Shown: positions 34,216 through 42,863 of the stretch, in pieces
Numbering within the stretch: the first letter of the stretch is position 1
How the letters are laid out: each line of letters begins with the position of its first letter
Source of the DNA: Thermocatellispora tengchongensis
GTDB taxonomy: Bacteria > Actinomycetota > Actinomycetes > Streptosporangiales > Streptosporangiaceae
NCBI RefSeq assembly: GCF_014202315.1
Contig: NZ_JACHGN010000017.1
Coordinates: 124,001 to 188,000 of the forward strand
Direction: 5' to 3'
Length of the DNA stretch: 64,000 nt
Translations under genes and position numbers: made by a program
Notes under the pieces: generated by a model
The model's database searches: none
Told to the model about the DNA's origin: nothing
The model's input: the letters and a program-made list of their open reading frames with translations, nothing else

Positions 34216-35200
34216 TACGCATCCGACCGTGGGCCGGGCCGATCCCCGGCTCCCCGGCGGCGACGTCCGGGCCGGTGATGATCACCTCCGGCACCGGCGG
34301 CGCCGGCCCGGTCGCGGGCTCACCGACGACCGGTTCGCGCTGGCGCTGATGGCTCCGGCGGCGGTGTTCCTGGCGGTGTTCGTCGGCTGGCCTCTGGTCA
34401 AGCTGATCGTGGACAGCCTGTACGACATCGCCCCGCTGGCCGGGACGCGCGAGTTCGCCGGTCTGGGCAACTACGGCGAGGCGCTGACCTCGCCCGGGTT
34501 CCTCGGCGCCGCCGGTCGTACGGCCCTGTACACGATGCTCGTGGTCACGCTGGAGTTCACCCTCGGCCTGGCGGTGGCCCTGCTGTTCAACGCGTTGGGC
34601 AGGCGGGCGAGGTGGATCCGGACCTTGTTCCTGTACCCGCTGATGATCGCCCCCGTTGTCGCCGGCCTGCTGTGGCGGTTCCTGCTGATCGACAACTTCG
34701 GCATCGTCAACGAGCTGCTCACCCGGCTGGGGATCATCGGCGGGCCCGACGCGATCGGCTGGCTGAGCGACCCGGACATCGTGCTGTTCTCGGTGGCGCT
34801 GCCGGACATCTGGCTGACCACGTCGTTCATGGCTCTGGTGCTGTTCGCCGGGCTGCAGAACATCCCGGGCGACGTGCTGGAGGCCGCCCGCCTCGACGGC
34901 AGCGGGCCCTGGCACACGCTCACCCGGGTGACGCTGCCGCTGCTGCGGCCGGTCATCGCCGTAGCGCTCGTCGTACGCGGCATCGACGCGGCGCGGGCCT
35001 TCGACGTGATCCTCATCCAGACCAACGGCGGCCCGCAGTCGGCCTCCGAGACGCTCAGCCTGCTCATCTACCGCACGATGGTGCGCTTCGGCGAGCCCGG
35101 GCTCGCCAGCGCCATGGGCACCCTCTACCTGATCGCGATGCTGGGCGTGGCGCTGATCGCGGTCGCCACCATCTGGCGGCCGGGGAAGGTGGTGCGATGA
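34205..35200 (+). CDS. Sugar ABC transporter permease (MalF/UgpA type)
   Basis: 331 aa if TTG 34205 is the start (overlapping the binding protein by 11 bases); GTG 34229 is another option. The N-terminal ~45 residues are Arg-rich and may be partly untranslated. Six TM segments, with the EAA loop GDVLEAARLDGSGPWHTLTRVTLPLLRP facing the ATPase. The ATPase gene is absent here; a shared MsiK-like ATPase elsewhere is usual in actinomycetes. Confidence 0.88.
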   Translation: MPSSTHPTVGRADPRLPGGDVRAGDDHLRHRRRRPGRGLTDDRFALALMAPAAVFLAVFVGWPLVKLIVDSLYDIAPLAGTREFAGLGNYGEALTSPGFLGAAGRTALYTMLVVTLEFTLGLAVALLFNALGRRARWIRTLFLYPLMIAPVVAGLLWRFLLIDNFGIVNELLTRLGIIGGPDAIGWLSDPDIVLFSVALPDIWLTTSFMALVLFAGLQNIPGDVLEAARLDGSGPWHTLTRVTLPLLRPVIAVALVVRGIDAARAFDVILIQTNGGPQSASETLSLLIYRTMVRFGEPGLASAMGTLYLIAMLGVALIAVATIWRPGKVVR

Positions 35201-36024
35201 CCTCGCGCACGAGCACCCGGACGCTGCTGTGGGCGCTGCTGGCCAGCATCGTCGTGCTGTACGCGTTCCCGTTCGGCTACCTCGTCCTGACCTCGCTGAA
35301 ACCGCCCACCGACGCCATCGCCGTGCCACCGACGGTGCTGCCCAAGGCATGGAGCCTGGAGAACTACGGCACCGCCCTGGCCACGCCCGGCGTGATCCCC
35401 TCGTTCATCAACAGCACGTCCACCGCTGTGATCAGCACGGTGCTGTCGGTCCTGCTCGCGGTCCCGGCCGCGTACGGGATCACCCGCTACGGGACGGCGA
35501 GCGGGCGGATCTTCGTCATGCTCGCCCTGGTCACCCGGATGGTGCCGCCGGTCGCCGTCGGGGTCCCGCTGGTCAACCTGATGAGCAGAGCGGGCATCAC
35601 CGACACGCCGACCGCGCTCGCCCTGGCCCACACGACGATCTCGCTGCCGCTGTCGATCTGGCTGATGGCGAGCTTCTTCGAGGCCGTGCCGTCCAGTCTG
35701 GAGGAGGCGGCGCAGGTCGACGGCTGCTCCCGGCTGCAGGCGATGGTGCGGGTCGTGGTGCCGGTCGTCGGCGGCGGCATCGCGGTGACGGCGATCTTCG
35801 CGTTCCTCGCGTCCTGGAACGAGTTCCTGTTCGCGCTGCTGCTCACGGCGGTGCGGGCACAGACGACGCCGATCGTCATCGCCAACTTCCAGACCCAGTA
35901 CGGCCTGCAATGGGGGCCCATGACCGCACTGGCCACCCTGTACTCGGTCCCCGTCGTCCTGTTCACCCTGCTGCTCCAGCGGCGGATCGTCGCGGGCATG
36001 ACCCTCGGCGCCGTCAAGGGCTGA
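35197..36024 (+). CDS. Sugar ABC transporter permease (MalG/UgpE type)
   Basis: 275 aa; the start overlaps the first permease in ATGA. Six TM segments and the EAA loop SSLEEAAQVDGCSRLQAMVRVVVPVV. It forms the transmembrane heterodimer with the preceding protein. It is followed 28 bp on by the GH172-like gene, which makes the importer and that enzyme one transcript. Confidence 0.92.
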   Translation: MTSRTSTRTLLWALLASIVVLYAFPFGYLVLTSLKPPTDAIAVPPTVLPKAWSLENYGTALATPGVIPSFINSTSTAVISTVLSVLLAVPAAYGITRYGTASGRIFVMLALVTRMVPPVAVGVPLVNLMSRAGITDTPTALALAHTTISLPLSIWLMASFFEAVPSSLEEAAQVDGCSRLQAMVRVVVPVVGGGIAVTAIFAFLASWNEFLFALLLTAVRAQTTPIVIANFQTQYGLQWGPMTALATLYSVPVVLFTLLLQRRIVAGMTLGAVKG

Positions 36025-36051
36025 CAGTCATATCACGAAAGGTGCACGTCC

Positions 36052-37173
36052 ATGCAGTTCTGGCAGCCGACTAGCCCGCTGGCGGGGCTTCCCCGGGTCA
36101 AGGCCGGCAGGTCGCTGCGGTCCTCAAGCTGGGACCGTACCGGCGGCAACCGCGACTTCGCCGTCGTCCCCCCTGGCGAGACCCACGTGCTGGCCGACAT
36201 CGAGGGCAGCGGGATCATCGAGCACATCTGGCTGACCACACGGTGCTACTCGGAGAAGTACCTGCGCAAGCTGGTCATCGAGATGTACTGGGACGGCGAG
36301 GACAACCCGAGCGTACGCAGTCCGCTCGGCGACTTCTTCGGCGTCGGCCACGCCACCTGCACGCACTACGTGTCGCTGCCGCTGAGCATGGTCTTCGGCC
36401 CGCGCCGCGGCCCCAAGGGCCCGTTCGCCGCGGCGATGAACTGCTACTTCCCCATGCCGTTCGGCTCGCACGCCAGGATCGTGCTGCGCAACGAGAGCGA
36501 CATGCCGGTGGAGAACTTTTTCTACTACGTCGACTACGAGCTCACCAAGGAGCCGATCCCCGACGACATGGGCCGATTCCACGCCTACTACCGGCAGGAG
36601 AAGCCCTGTCAGAAGGTCGTGCACCCCGCCGGCGCGGAGAACCCGCCGCCGTGGGAGCTGCCGGGCGTCAACCTCACCGGGGACGACAACTACGTCATCC
36701 TGGACGCCACCGGCACCGGGCACTACGTCGGCTGCGTGCTGAGCATCGACAACTTCGACGCCTCCAACCAGCGGTTCACCTGGCCGGGCGAGGGCGACGA
36801 CATGATCTTCATCGATGGCGAGCAGTGGCCGCCGTCCCTGCACGGCACCGGCACCGAGGACTACTTCAACGCCGCGTGGGGATTTCCCAGCGGGGCGTAC
36901 GCCGGGCCGTACCACGGGATCTCGCTGGCCGGCAGCCCGCAGGAGCACTTCGGCCTGTGGAGTATGTACCGCTTCCACATCGAGGATCCGGTTCGCTTCA
37001 CCAAGTCCATCCGCGTCACCATTGAGCATGGTCACGCCAACGACCAGGGCAACGACTACTCCAGCGTCGCGTACTGGTACCAGCTCCACCCGCACGCCCC
37101 TCACGCCGACCTCCCGCCGGTCGAAGAGCGGCTGCCGCGCCGGTGGCCCGAGCACGGCCTCTGGGACGAGTGA
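36052..37173 (+). CDS. DUF2961/GH172-family glycosidase
   Basis: 373 aa, no signal peptide, so cytoplasmic. It shows the DUF2961 pattern: LADIEGSGIIEHIWLT near 46-62, SPLGDFFGVGHA near 90-101, and the invariant HGTGTEDYFNAAWGF near 264-278 with the Glu-Asp pair. GH172 members hydrolyse difructose dianhydride I or D-arabinofuranosides. An inulin-to-anhydride enzyme three genes downstream favours the first. It is the fourth gene of the importer operon, so its substrate should be what the importer delivers. Confidence 0.82.
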   Translation: MQFWQPTSPLAGLPRVKAGRSLRSSSWDRTGGNRDFAVVPPGETHVLADIEGSGIIEHIWLTTRCYSEKYLRKLVIEMYWDGEDNPSVRSPLGDFFGVGHATCTHYVSLPLSMVFGPRRGPKGPFAAAMNCYFPMPFGSHARIVLRNESDMPVENFFYYVDYELTKEPIPDDMGRFHAYYRQEKPCQKVVHPAGAENPPPWELPGVNLTGDDNYVILDATGTGHYVGCVLSIDNFDASNQRFTWPGEGDDMIFIDGEQWPPSLHGTGTEDYFNAAWGFPSGAYAGPYHGISLAGSPQEHFGLWSMYRFHIEDPVRFTKSIRVTIEHGHANDQGNDYSSVAYWYQLHPHAPHADLPPVEERLPRRWPEHGLWDE

Positions 37174-37233
37174 TGCGACCGATCACGCCATCGAGGGATC
37201 CCCCAGAGGACAGCGAAGGATAGGAGAGACGCG

Positions 37234-38265
37234 GTGACCAGGCGGCCGAGCATCCGTGACGTCGCGCGCGAGGCAGGCGTGTCCATCACGACCGTCTCTC
37301 GCGCCCTCAACGACGTCGAGGGCTCCCGACTCCCCGATGACACCCGTCGCCGGGTGCGCGAGACGGCCGAACGGCTGGGGTACGCCCCCAACAAAATGGC
37401 GCGTGGCCTGCGCACCCAGCGCAGCCACATGCTCGGGATGATCAGCGATCACATCGCGACCACCCCGCACGCCGGCCGGCTGATCCTCGGCGCCCAGGAG
37501 GTCGCGATGACCCGAGGGTGGGCGTTGATGCTCATCAACACCGGAGGAGACCCGGCCGCGGAGGCCCGCGGCATCCAGGCGCTGCACCAGCAACAGGTCG
37601 ACGGGGTGCTGTACGCCACGATGTACCACCGCATCGTCGAGGTCCCGTCCGCGCTGCGCGCTCTCCCGCTGGTCCTGGCCGACGCCCGGACCGAAGGCGA
37701 CGGGCCGCCCGCCGTGGTCCCGGACGAGGTCCAGGGAGGGTACGACGCCACCCGGGAACTGCTGGAGCACGGCCACCGGCACGTGGGACTCGCCCTCAAC
37801 AGCGACGACGTTCCCGCCACCCACGGCCGCCTGCGCGGTTACCGCCAGGCGCTGGAGGAGGCGGGCATCGCCTACGATCCGGAACTCGTCGTGCAGGAGG
37901 AGTCCGAGTCCACCGGCGGCTATCTCGCCTGCCGCAGGCTGCTGGAGCGCACGCCCCGGCCCACCGCGATCTTCTGCTACAACGACCGCATGGCCATGGG
38001 GGCCTACCGCGCGGCCGCCGAAATCGGTCTGCGCATCCCCGCCGATGTCTCCGTCGTCGGCTTCGACAACCAGGAGTACATCGCCGACGGTCTGTATCCC
38101 GGCCTCACCACACTGCAACTGCCCCACTACGAAATGGGCGCCTGGGCCGTCAACCGCCTCATGGAGCTGATCGACGACCCCGCCCGGAACGCGGGCGACG
38201 TCCCTGCACGGACACTGCCCTGCCCCCTCATCCGCCGGTCCTCGGTCGCGGCACCGCCCGCCTGA
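37234..38265 (+). CDS. LacI-family transcriptional regulator (LacI-1)
   Basis: 343 aa from GTG 37234 (AGGAGAG upstream). HTH at residues 3-50 (PSIRDVAREAGVSITTVSRALNDVEG) and hinge, then a periplasmic-binding-like effector domain (VDGVLYATMYHRIVEVPSAL; PTAIFCYNDRMAMGAYRAA). It is paralogous to the regulator at 40.9 kb, and the two share blocks over the whole length. It lies inside the fructan operon and may sense fructose or inulobiose. Confidence 0.92.
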   Translation: MTRRPSIRDVAREAGVSITTVSRALNDVEGSRLPDDTRRRVRETAERLGYAPNKMARGLRTQRSHMLGMISDHIATTPHAGRLILGAQEVAMTRGWALMLINTGGDPAAEARGIQALHQQQVDGVLYATMYHRIVEVPSALRALPLVLADARTEGDGPPAVVPDEVQGGYDATRELLEHGHRHVGLALNSDDVPATHGRLRGYRQALEEAGIAYDPELVVQEESESTGGYLACRRLLERTPRPTAIFCYNDRMAMGAYRAAAEIGLRIPADVSVVGFDNQEYIADGLYPGLTTLQLPHYEMGAWAVNRLMELIDDPARNAGDVPARTLPCPLIRRSSVAAPPA

Positions 38266-38299
38266 GGCCCGCCGGCGTCACCACCGGAAAGGTCATTTC

Positions 38300-39259
38300 G
38301 TGCTGCGTCTCGACGACCACTGGGTCTGGGACTTCTGGCTCGCCGACGACGGCGAGACCTACCATCTGTACTTCCTCAAGGCGCCCAAGGCGATCGGCGA
38401 CCCCGACCAGCGCCACTGGAACGTCTCGATCGGCCACGCCGTATCCGCCGACCTCACCGACTGGACCGTACTCCCGGACGCCCTGGCCCCCAGCGTTCGT
38501 CCCGCCTTCGACGACTACACCACCTGGACCGGCTCGGTCGTCCGGGCCGACGACGGCACCTGGCACATGTTCTACACCGGCACCAGCCACGCAGAACGCG
38601 GCCTGAAGCAACGCATCGGCCTGGCCACCTCGGATGACCTGCACACCTGGCGCAAGCATGGCACGGCAGCGATCCTGGAAAGCGATCAGCGCTGGTACGA
38701 GCGACTCCACACGGGGGAGTGGCCCGACGAGGCATGGCGCGACCCCTGGGTCTTCCGCGACCCGGGCGGCGACGGCTGGCACATGCTCATCACCGCCCGC
38801 TCCCCGGTCGGCGACCCCGACCAGCGCGGTGTGATCGGCCACGCCCGCTCCCACGACCTGCTCGATTGGGAGGCACAACCCCCGCTCAGCGCACCCGGCA
38901 CCGGCTTCGGCCACCTGGAGGTCCCCCAGGTGGAGATCGTCGACGGCAGCCCCGTGCTGCTGTTCTCGTGTCTGCGCACCGAGCTGGCGCGGGAACGGCG
39001 CCTGGCCGGGGAACGCGGCGGCGTCTGGGTCGTCGAACCGGGCGACCTGCTCGGGCCGTACGACCCGAGCAAGGCGCGGCGCCTCACCGAGGAGTCCCTC
39101 TACAGCGGCCGCATCGTCCGGGATCGCGCGGGCGCCTGGGTCCTGCTCGCCTTCCGCCACACCGACGACGGCGGCTTCATCGGCGAGATCACCGACCCGA
39201 TCTTCGTGTGCCGCGATCCGGCTCACGGCCTGCGCGGCACCCAACCGCTCCCGATGTGA
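38300..39259 (+). CDS. GH32/GH68-like beta-fructosidase
   Basis: 319 aa from GTG 38300 (GGAAAGG upstream), no signal peptide. A five-bladed clan GH-J type protein: VWDFWLADDG near residues 8-17 with the probable nucleophile Asp, WTGSVV near 74, WRDPWVFRD near 147-155 (the RDP motif) and LEVPQVE near 212 with the acid/base Glu. It probably cleaves short beta-fructosides such as inulobiose inside the cell, downstream of the GH172-like protein. Assignment to GH32 rather than GH68 or GH43 is uncertain. Confidence 0.72.
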   Translation: MLRLDDHWVWDFWLADDGETYHLYFLKAPKAIGDPDQRHWNVSIGHAVSADLTDWTVLPDALAPSVRPAFDDYTTWTGSVVRADDGTWHMFYTGTSHAERGLKQRIGLATSDDLHTWRKHGTAAILESDQRWYERLHTGEWPDEAWRDPWVFRDPGGDGWHMLITARSPVGDPDQRGVIGHARSHDLLDWEAQPPLSAPGTGFGHLEVPQVEIVDGSPVLLFSCLRTELARERRLAGERGGVWVVEPGDLLGPYDPSKARRLTEESLYSGRIVRDRAGAWVLLAFRHTDDGGFIGEITDPIFVCRDPAHGLRGTQPLPM

Positions 39260-39318
39260 CGGTCACACTCAGCAGACCGTCTGACGGCCTTCGGCAAAGC
39301 CGGCGAGGCGCGACCTGC

Positions 39319-39355
39319 GCATGCCGGTACCGCCGGCCGGCAGGTACCGGCATGC
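39319..39355. other. Perfect 13-bp hairpin before the GH91 gene
   Basis: GCATGCCGGTACC pairs with GGTACCGGCATGC around an 11-base GC-rich loop, 80 bp before the GH91 start. It may terminate the upstream operon or act as an RNA control element of GH91. No T-run follows. Confidence 0.65.
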
Positions 39356-39435
39356 TCCAGGGCCGGACCTCAGCCCGGCGAACTCCACCTGTCCCCTTCC
39401 ACCGGGTTTCGCTTCTCACCCCCAGGAGGAACCGC

Positions 39436-40761
39436 ATGACCCAGAAGGATTCCGACCTCAACCGGCGCGTGCTGCTCAGAGCGTCTACCGTCGGCGCGGC
39501 GGCGGCCGGCATGGCCGTGTTATCGGCCCCGTCCGCCGCATCCGCCGAGGCCGGGCCGTCCAGGGGGTACGACGTCACGACCTGGCGCCACTCCACCAAC
39601 CCGGCCATCACCTGCTACACCGACATCGGCGCGCTGATCAACGACATCATCGCCGACATCAAGACCCGCCAGCCCAGCCAATCCTCGAAGCCCGGCGCGG
39701 TGATCTACATCCCGCCGGGCGACTACCCGCTCAAGACCAGGGTCACCGTCGACGTCAGCTACCTCACCATCAGGGGCGACGGCCACGGCTTCGCCTCCTC
39801 CAGCATCCGATACAACGCCGGAGACACCTCGGCCTGGCACGAGATCTGGCCGGGCGGCAGCCGGATCCGGGTCGAGAACACCGACGGCGAAAGCGAGGCA
39901 TTCCTCGTCTCCCGCAGCGGGGATCCACGGCTGAGCTCGGTCGTCTTCGACAACTTCTGCCTCGACGGGATCTCCTTCACGCCGAACCAGAACTCCTACG
40001 CCAACGGCAAGGTGGGGATCCGGGTCGACACGGCCAACGACGCCTTCCGCATCGAACGGATGGGGTTCGTCTACCTTGAGCGCGCGCTGATCGTGCGGGA
40101 CGCGGACGCGCTGAGCGTGCGCGGCAACTTCATCGCCGAATGCGGGAGCTGCGTGGAGCTGATCGGCTCCGGGCAGGCGTCGAAGGTCACCGACAACCAT
40201 ATCGGCGCGGGCTACATCGGCTACTCGATCTTCGCCGAACAGCACCAGGGGCTGCTGATCGCCGGGAACAACATCTTCCCCCGCGGCAAGAGCCTGGTTC
40301 ACCTCCGCAACACCAACCGATCGTCCATCACAGGCAACCGGCTGCACGGCTTCTACCCCGGAATGCTCGATTCGGATGGGATCAACAAGGAGAACCTCAT
40401 CAGCGGCAACCACTTCCGGAGGGAACCGGAACCCTGGGGGCCGATGCAGCCGTACGACAACGGCAAGGACGACCTGTACGGGCTGATCCACCTGCGCGGT
40501 GACGGCAACATGGTCACCGGCAACCTCTTCGCCTACGACGTCGCCCCCGCCAAGATCAAACCTTCCGGCGCGGAACCTACCATGATCCTGGTCGCCACCG
40601 GATCCGGCAACCATGTGTCCAACAACAGCGTGGTCAGCAACGTCGCGGTGAACGCCGTGGTGCTCGATGAGAGCACGCACGGCACCAAGGTGATCGACAG
40701 CGCCACCGCCTCACAGTTCGTCACCTACGCCGCGGACTACACCTTCCGCGCCACCCCCTGA
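39436..40761 (+). CDS. Inulin fructotransferase (GH91), difructose-anhydride forming
   Basis: 441 aa, the length of known inulin fructotransferases. A Tat signal (NRRVLLRAS, then AAAAGMAVLSAPSAASAEA) predicts secretion. The mature sequence resembles the Arthrobacter/Bacillus enzymes throughout: YDVTTWRHSTNP, SDIGALINDIIADIKTRQ-like block, IYIPPGDYPLKTRVTVDVSYLTI, DPRLSSVVFDNFCLDGISFTPNQNSY, GFVYLERALIVRDADALSV. Right-handed parallel beta-helix with repeated N-rich turns. It converts inulin ends to difructose anhydride (I or III; not decidable here). AGGAGG precedes the ATG. Confidence 0.85.
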   Translation: MTQKDSDLNRRVLLRASTVGAAAAGMAVLSAPSAASAEAGPSRGYDVTTWRHSTNPAITCYTDIGALINDIIADIKTRQPSQSSKPGAVIYIPPGDYPLKTRVTVDVSYLTIRGDGHGFASSSIRYNAGDTSAWHEIWPGGSRIRVENTDGESEAFLVSRSGDPRLSSVVFDNFCLDGISFTPNQNSYANGKVGIRVDTANDAFRIERMGFVYLERALIVRDADALSVRGNFIAECGSCVELIGSGQASKVTDNHIGAGYIGYSIFAEQHQGLLIAGNNIFPRGKSLVHLRNTNRSSITGNRLHGFYPGMLDSDGINKENLISGNHFRREPEPWGPMQPYDNGKDDLYGLIHLRGDGNMVTGNLFAYDVAPAKIKPSGAEPTMILVATGSGNHVSNNSVVSNVAVNAVVLDESTHGTKVIDSATASQFVTYAADYTFRATP

Positions 40762-40883
40762 GCCGCAGCAGGGCAGGGGCGCCTCCGCCGGCCGCGGCAG
40801 AGCATGCCCCGAGGTCCCGGGCCGGTGCCCGCGACATGTGACACGTCGGAAACGGACCCTTGCCACATGTCCGCGCCGGGATG

Positions 40884-40911
40884 AAGAATCGATTTGCTGA
40901 ATCGTTTCTTC
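40884..40911. promoter_or_regulatory. Tandem LacI-type half-sites before LacI-2
   Basis: AAGAATCGATTTG at 40884-40896 abuts TGCTGAATCGTTTCTTC at 40895-40911, right before the ribosome site. The second matches the operator in front of the fructokinase. Autoregulation is likely. Confidence 0.55.
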
Positions 40912-40921
40912 AAGGAGAATG

Positions 40922-41944
40922 ATGCAAAAGCCACGGATCAAGGACGTCGCAGCACGAGCGGGCGTGGGCGTCTCCACAGTGTCCGTGGTCCTGAACAACG
41001 TCGAGGGCGCGCGCGTCAGCCCCGAGACCCGGGAGCGCATCCTGTCCGCCGCCCGCGCCCTCGGCTACACCTCCAACCCGATCGCCCGCAGCCTTCGCAC
41101 ACGCAGGACCCAAACGATCGGCTTCGTCGGCGATGACATAGCGACCACCCCGTTCGCCGGGCGGATGATCCAGGGAGCTCAGGACGCGGCCTGGCAGGCC
41201 GGCTACCTGCTGTTCCTGGTGAACACCGGAGGCGAGCACGCGCTTGAGCGCCACGCCGTCCGGGCGCTGCTCGACCGGCGGGTCGACGGTGTCATCTACG
41301 CCACCATGTACCACCGGCACGTCGAGATCCCCGAGATGCTGGGCGACGTGAGCACCGTCGTACTGGACGCCTGCCCCACCAACGGCTCTGTGCCGTACGT
41401 CGTGCCCGACGAACGCGGCGGCGCGGCTGCGGCGGTGGGCGAACTTCTCCGCGCGGGTCACCGGCGGATCGGGTTCGCCACCGAGTCGCTGGAGGTTCCG
41501 GCGGCATCCGGACGCCTGGCCGGCTACCACGAAACGCTGGCCGCGGCCAGGATCCCCGCCGACCCGGAGCTCGTCGTGGCCGAGCACGGCGACACGACCG
41601 GAGGTTACCGGGCGGCGACGCGCCTTTTCGATCTCGGCGAACGGCCGACCGCGATCTTCTGCTACAACGACCGGATGGCGATGGGGTGCTACCGCGCCGC
41701 GGCCGAACGCGGCCTGCGCATCCCCTACGACCTGTCCGTCGTCGGGTACGACGATCAGGACCTGATCGCACCCGAACTGTCCCCGGCACTCACGACCGTC
41801 GCCCTGCCTCACTACGAGATGGGGACGTGGGCGGTCCGCCGGCTGCTGGAGCTCATCCGGGACGACCCCGAGCAGAGTGCGCAGGGACATCTCATGCCGT
41901 GCCCGCTGGTCAGGCGGGACTCGGTGGGGCCGCCGCCGCGGTGA
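40922..41944 (+). CDS. LacI-family transcriptional regulator (LacI-2)
   Basis: 340 aa from the second of two adjacent ATGs (AAGGAG five bases upstream). HTH PRIKDVAARAGVGVSTVSVVLNNVEGARV, and an effector domain with RVDGVIYATMYHRHVEIP and PTAIFCYNDRMAMGCYRAAAERGL, nearly the same as LacI-1. The operator match at 32.74 kb suggests that it controls the fructokinase and perhaps the importer. Confidence 0.92.
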   Translation: MQKPRIKDVAARAGVGVSTVSVVLNNVEGARVSPETRERILSAARALGYTSNPIARSLRTRRTQTIGFVGDDIATTPFAGRMIQGAQDAAWQAGYLLFLVNTGGEHALERHAVRALLDRRVDGVIYATMYHRHVEIPEMLGDVSTVVLDACPTNGSVPYVVPDERGGAAAAVGELLRAGHRRIGFATESLEVPAASGRLAGYHETLAAARIPADPELVVAEHGDTTGGYRAATRLFDLGERPTAIFCYNDRMAMGCYRAAAERGLRIPYDLSVVGYDDQDLIAPELSPALTTVALPHYEMGTWAVRRLLELIRDDPEQSAQGHLMPCPLVRRDSVGPPPR

Positions 41945-42117
41945 GACGCGGCGGCGGACAGGGGGCTCCTATGGCGCGTCCGCTTCGCATCTCCCGTCAT
42001 CGGCGGCGGCCGGCACCTCATTGACGAGGCTTGTGCCCGTAGGATGGCCGGCTGGATCTGATCGCTCGTCCAGCAGGGCCACCGCCGATCCCGTACGACA
42101 CGAGAGGCACAGCACGA

Positions 42118-42822
42118 ATGGTCATCCGCGACGCCACCGCACTCGATGACCCGGTGGGCGCATCACTGCGCGGTCACCATGCGCACCTTGCCCGCCGGTT
42201 CGGCGAGGCCGTCACCTACCAGCCGGGAGTCGCGACCTTCTCCGCGGTGACCGCCGATCCGGGTCCGCAGGAGTGGGCCGACCTCGCCCGGCTGCTCGGC
42301 CGGGGCGAGCTCGCCGACATGTTCGGTTGCCCGGCGACGCCGCCGCCGGACTGGGAGCCGGTCTTCGTCCTCGAAGGCCGTCAGATGATCTGGCCCGGCG
42401 GCAGCCGCCCCGATCACCTGCCTGGCGGGACCGGCACCGGGGTGGTCGAACTGGGCGCGGACAGCGTGCCCGAGATGCTCGACCTCGTCGCGCGGGCGCA
42501 GCCGGGGCCGTTCTGGCCGCGCACGCGCGAGCTCGGCACCTATCTCGGCGTGCGCGACAACGGCACGTTGGTGGCGATGGCGGGCGAGCGGCTCCGGCCG
42601 CCGGGGTGGACCGAGATCAGCGCCGTCTGCACCGCCCCGGAGGCACGCGGGCGCGGCTACGCCGCCCGTCTGGTGAGCGCGCTCGTCGCGCGGATCGTGG
42701 CGCGCGGCGAACGTCCCTTTCTGCACGTGGCCGAGGCGAACACCGGCGCGATCGCCCTTTACGAAGGGCTCGGCTTCGAGACCCGCAAGCCCGTGACCTT
42801 CCGGGGCTTCCGCACTCCGTGA
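42118..42822 (+). CDS. GNAT-family N-acetyltransferase
   Basis: 234 aa. The GNAT domain is C-terminal (from about residue 120), with acetyl-CoA motif VCTAPEARGRGYAARLVSALVARI near 179-202 and FLHVAEANTGAIALYEGLGFETR after it. The N-terminal ~110 residues are a second, GNAT-like or family-specific part. Substrate unknown. It stands alone between the fructan locus and the convergent mycofactocin cluster. Confidence 0.85.
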   Translation: MVIRDATALDDPVGASLRGHHAHLARRFGEAVTYQPGVATFSAVTADPGPQEWADLARLLGRGELADMFGCPATPPPDWEPVFVLEGRQMIWPGGSRPDHLPGGTGTGVVELGADSVPEMLDLVARAQPGPFWPRTRELGTYLGVRDNGTLVAMAGERLRPPGWTEISAVCTAPEARGRGYAARLVSALVARIVARGERPFLHVAEANTGAIALYEGLGFETRKPVTFRGFRTP

Positions 42823-42863
42823 CGGCTGTGCGGGAAACGCTGGTCAGCGGGGAAGCGTGCGGC

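Noticed and set aside
36052-37173. GH172 as D-arabinofuranosidase for mycobacterial cell wall
   Set aside because: Possible for the family, but the GH91, fructokinase and GH32-like neighbours fit fructan use much better.
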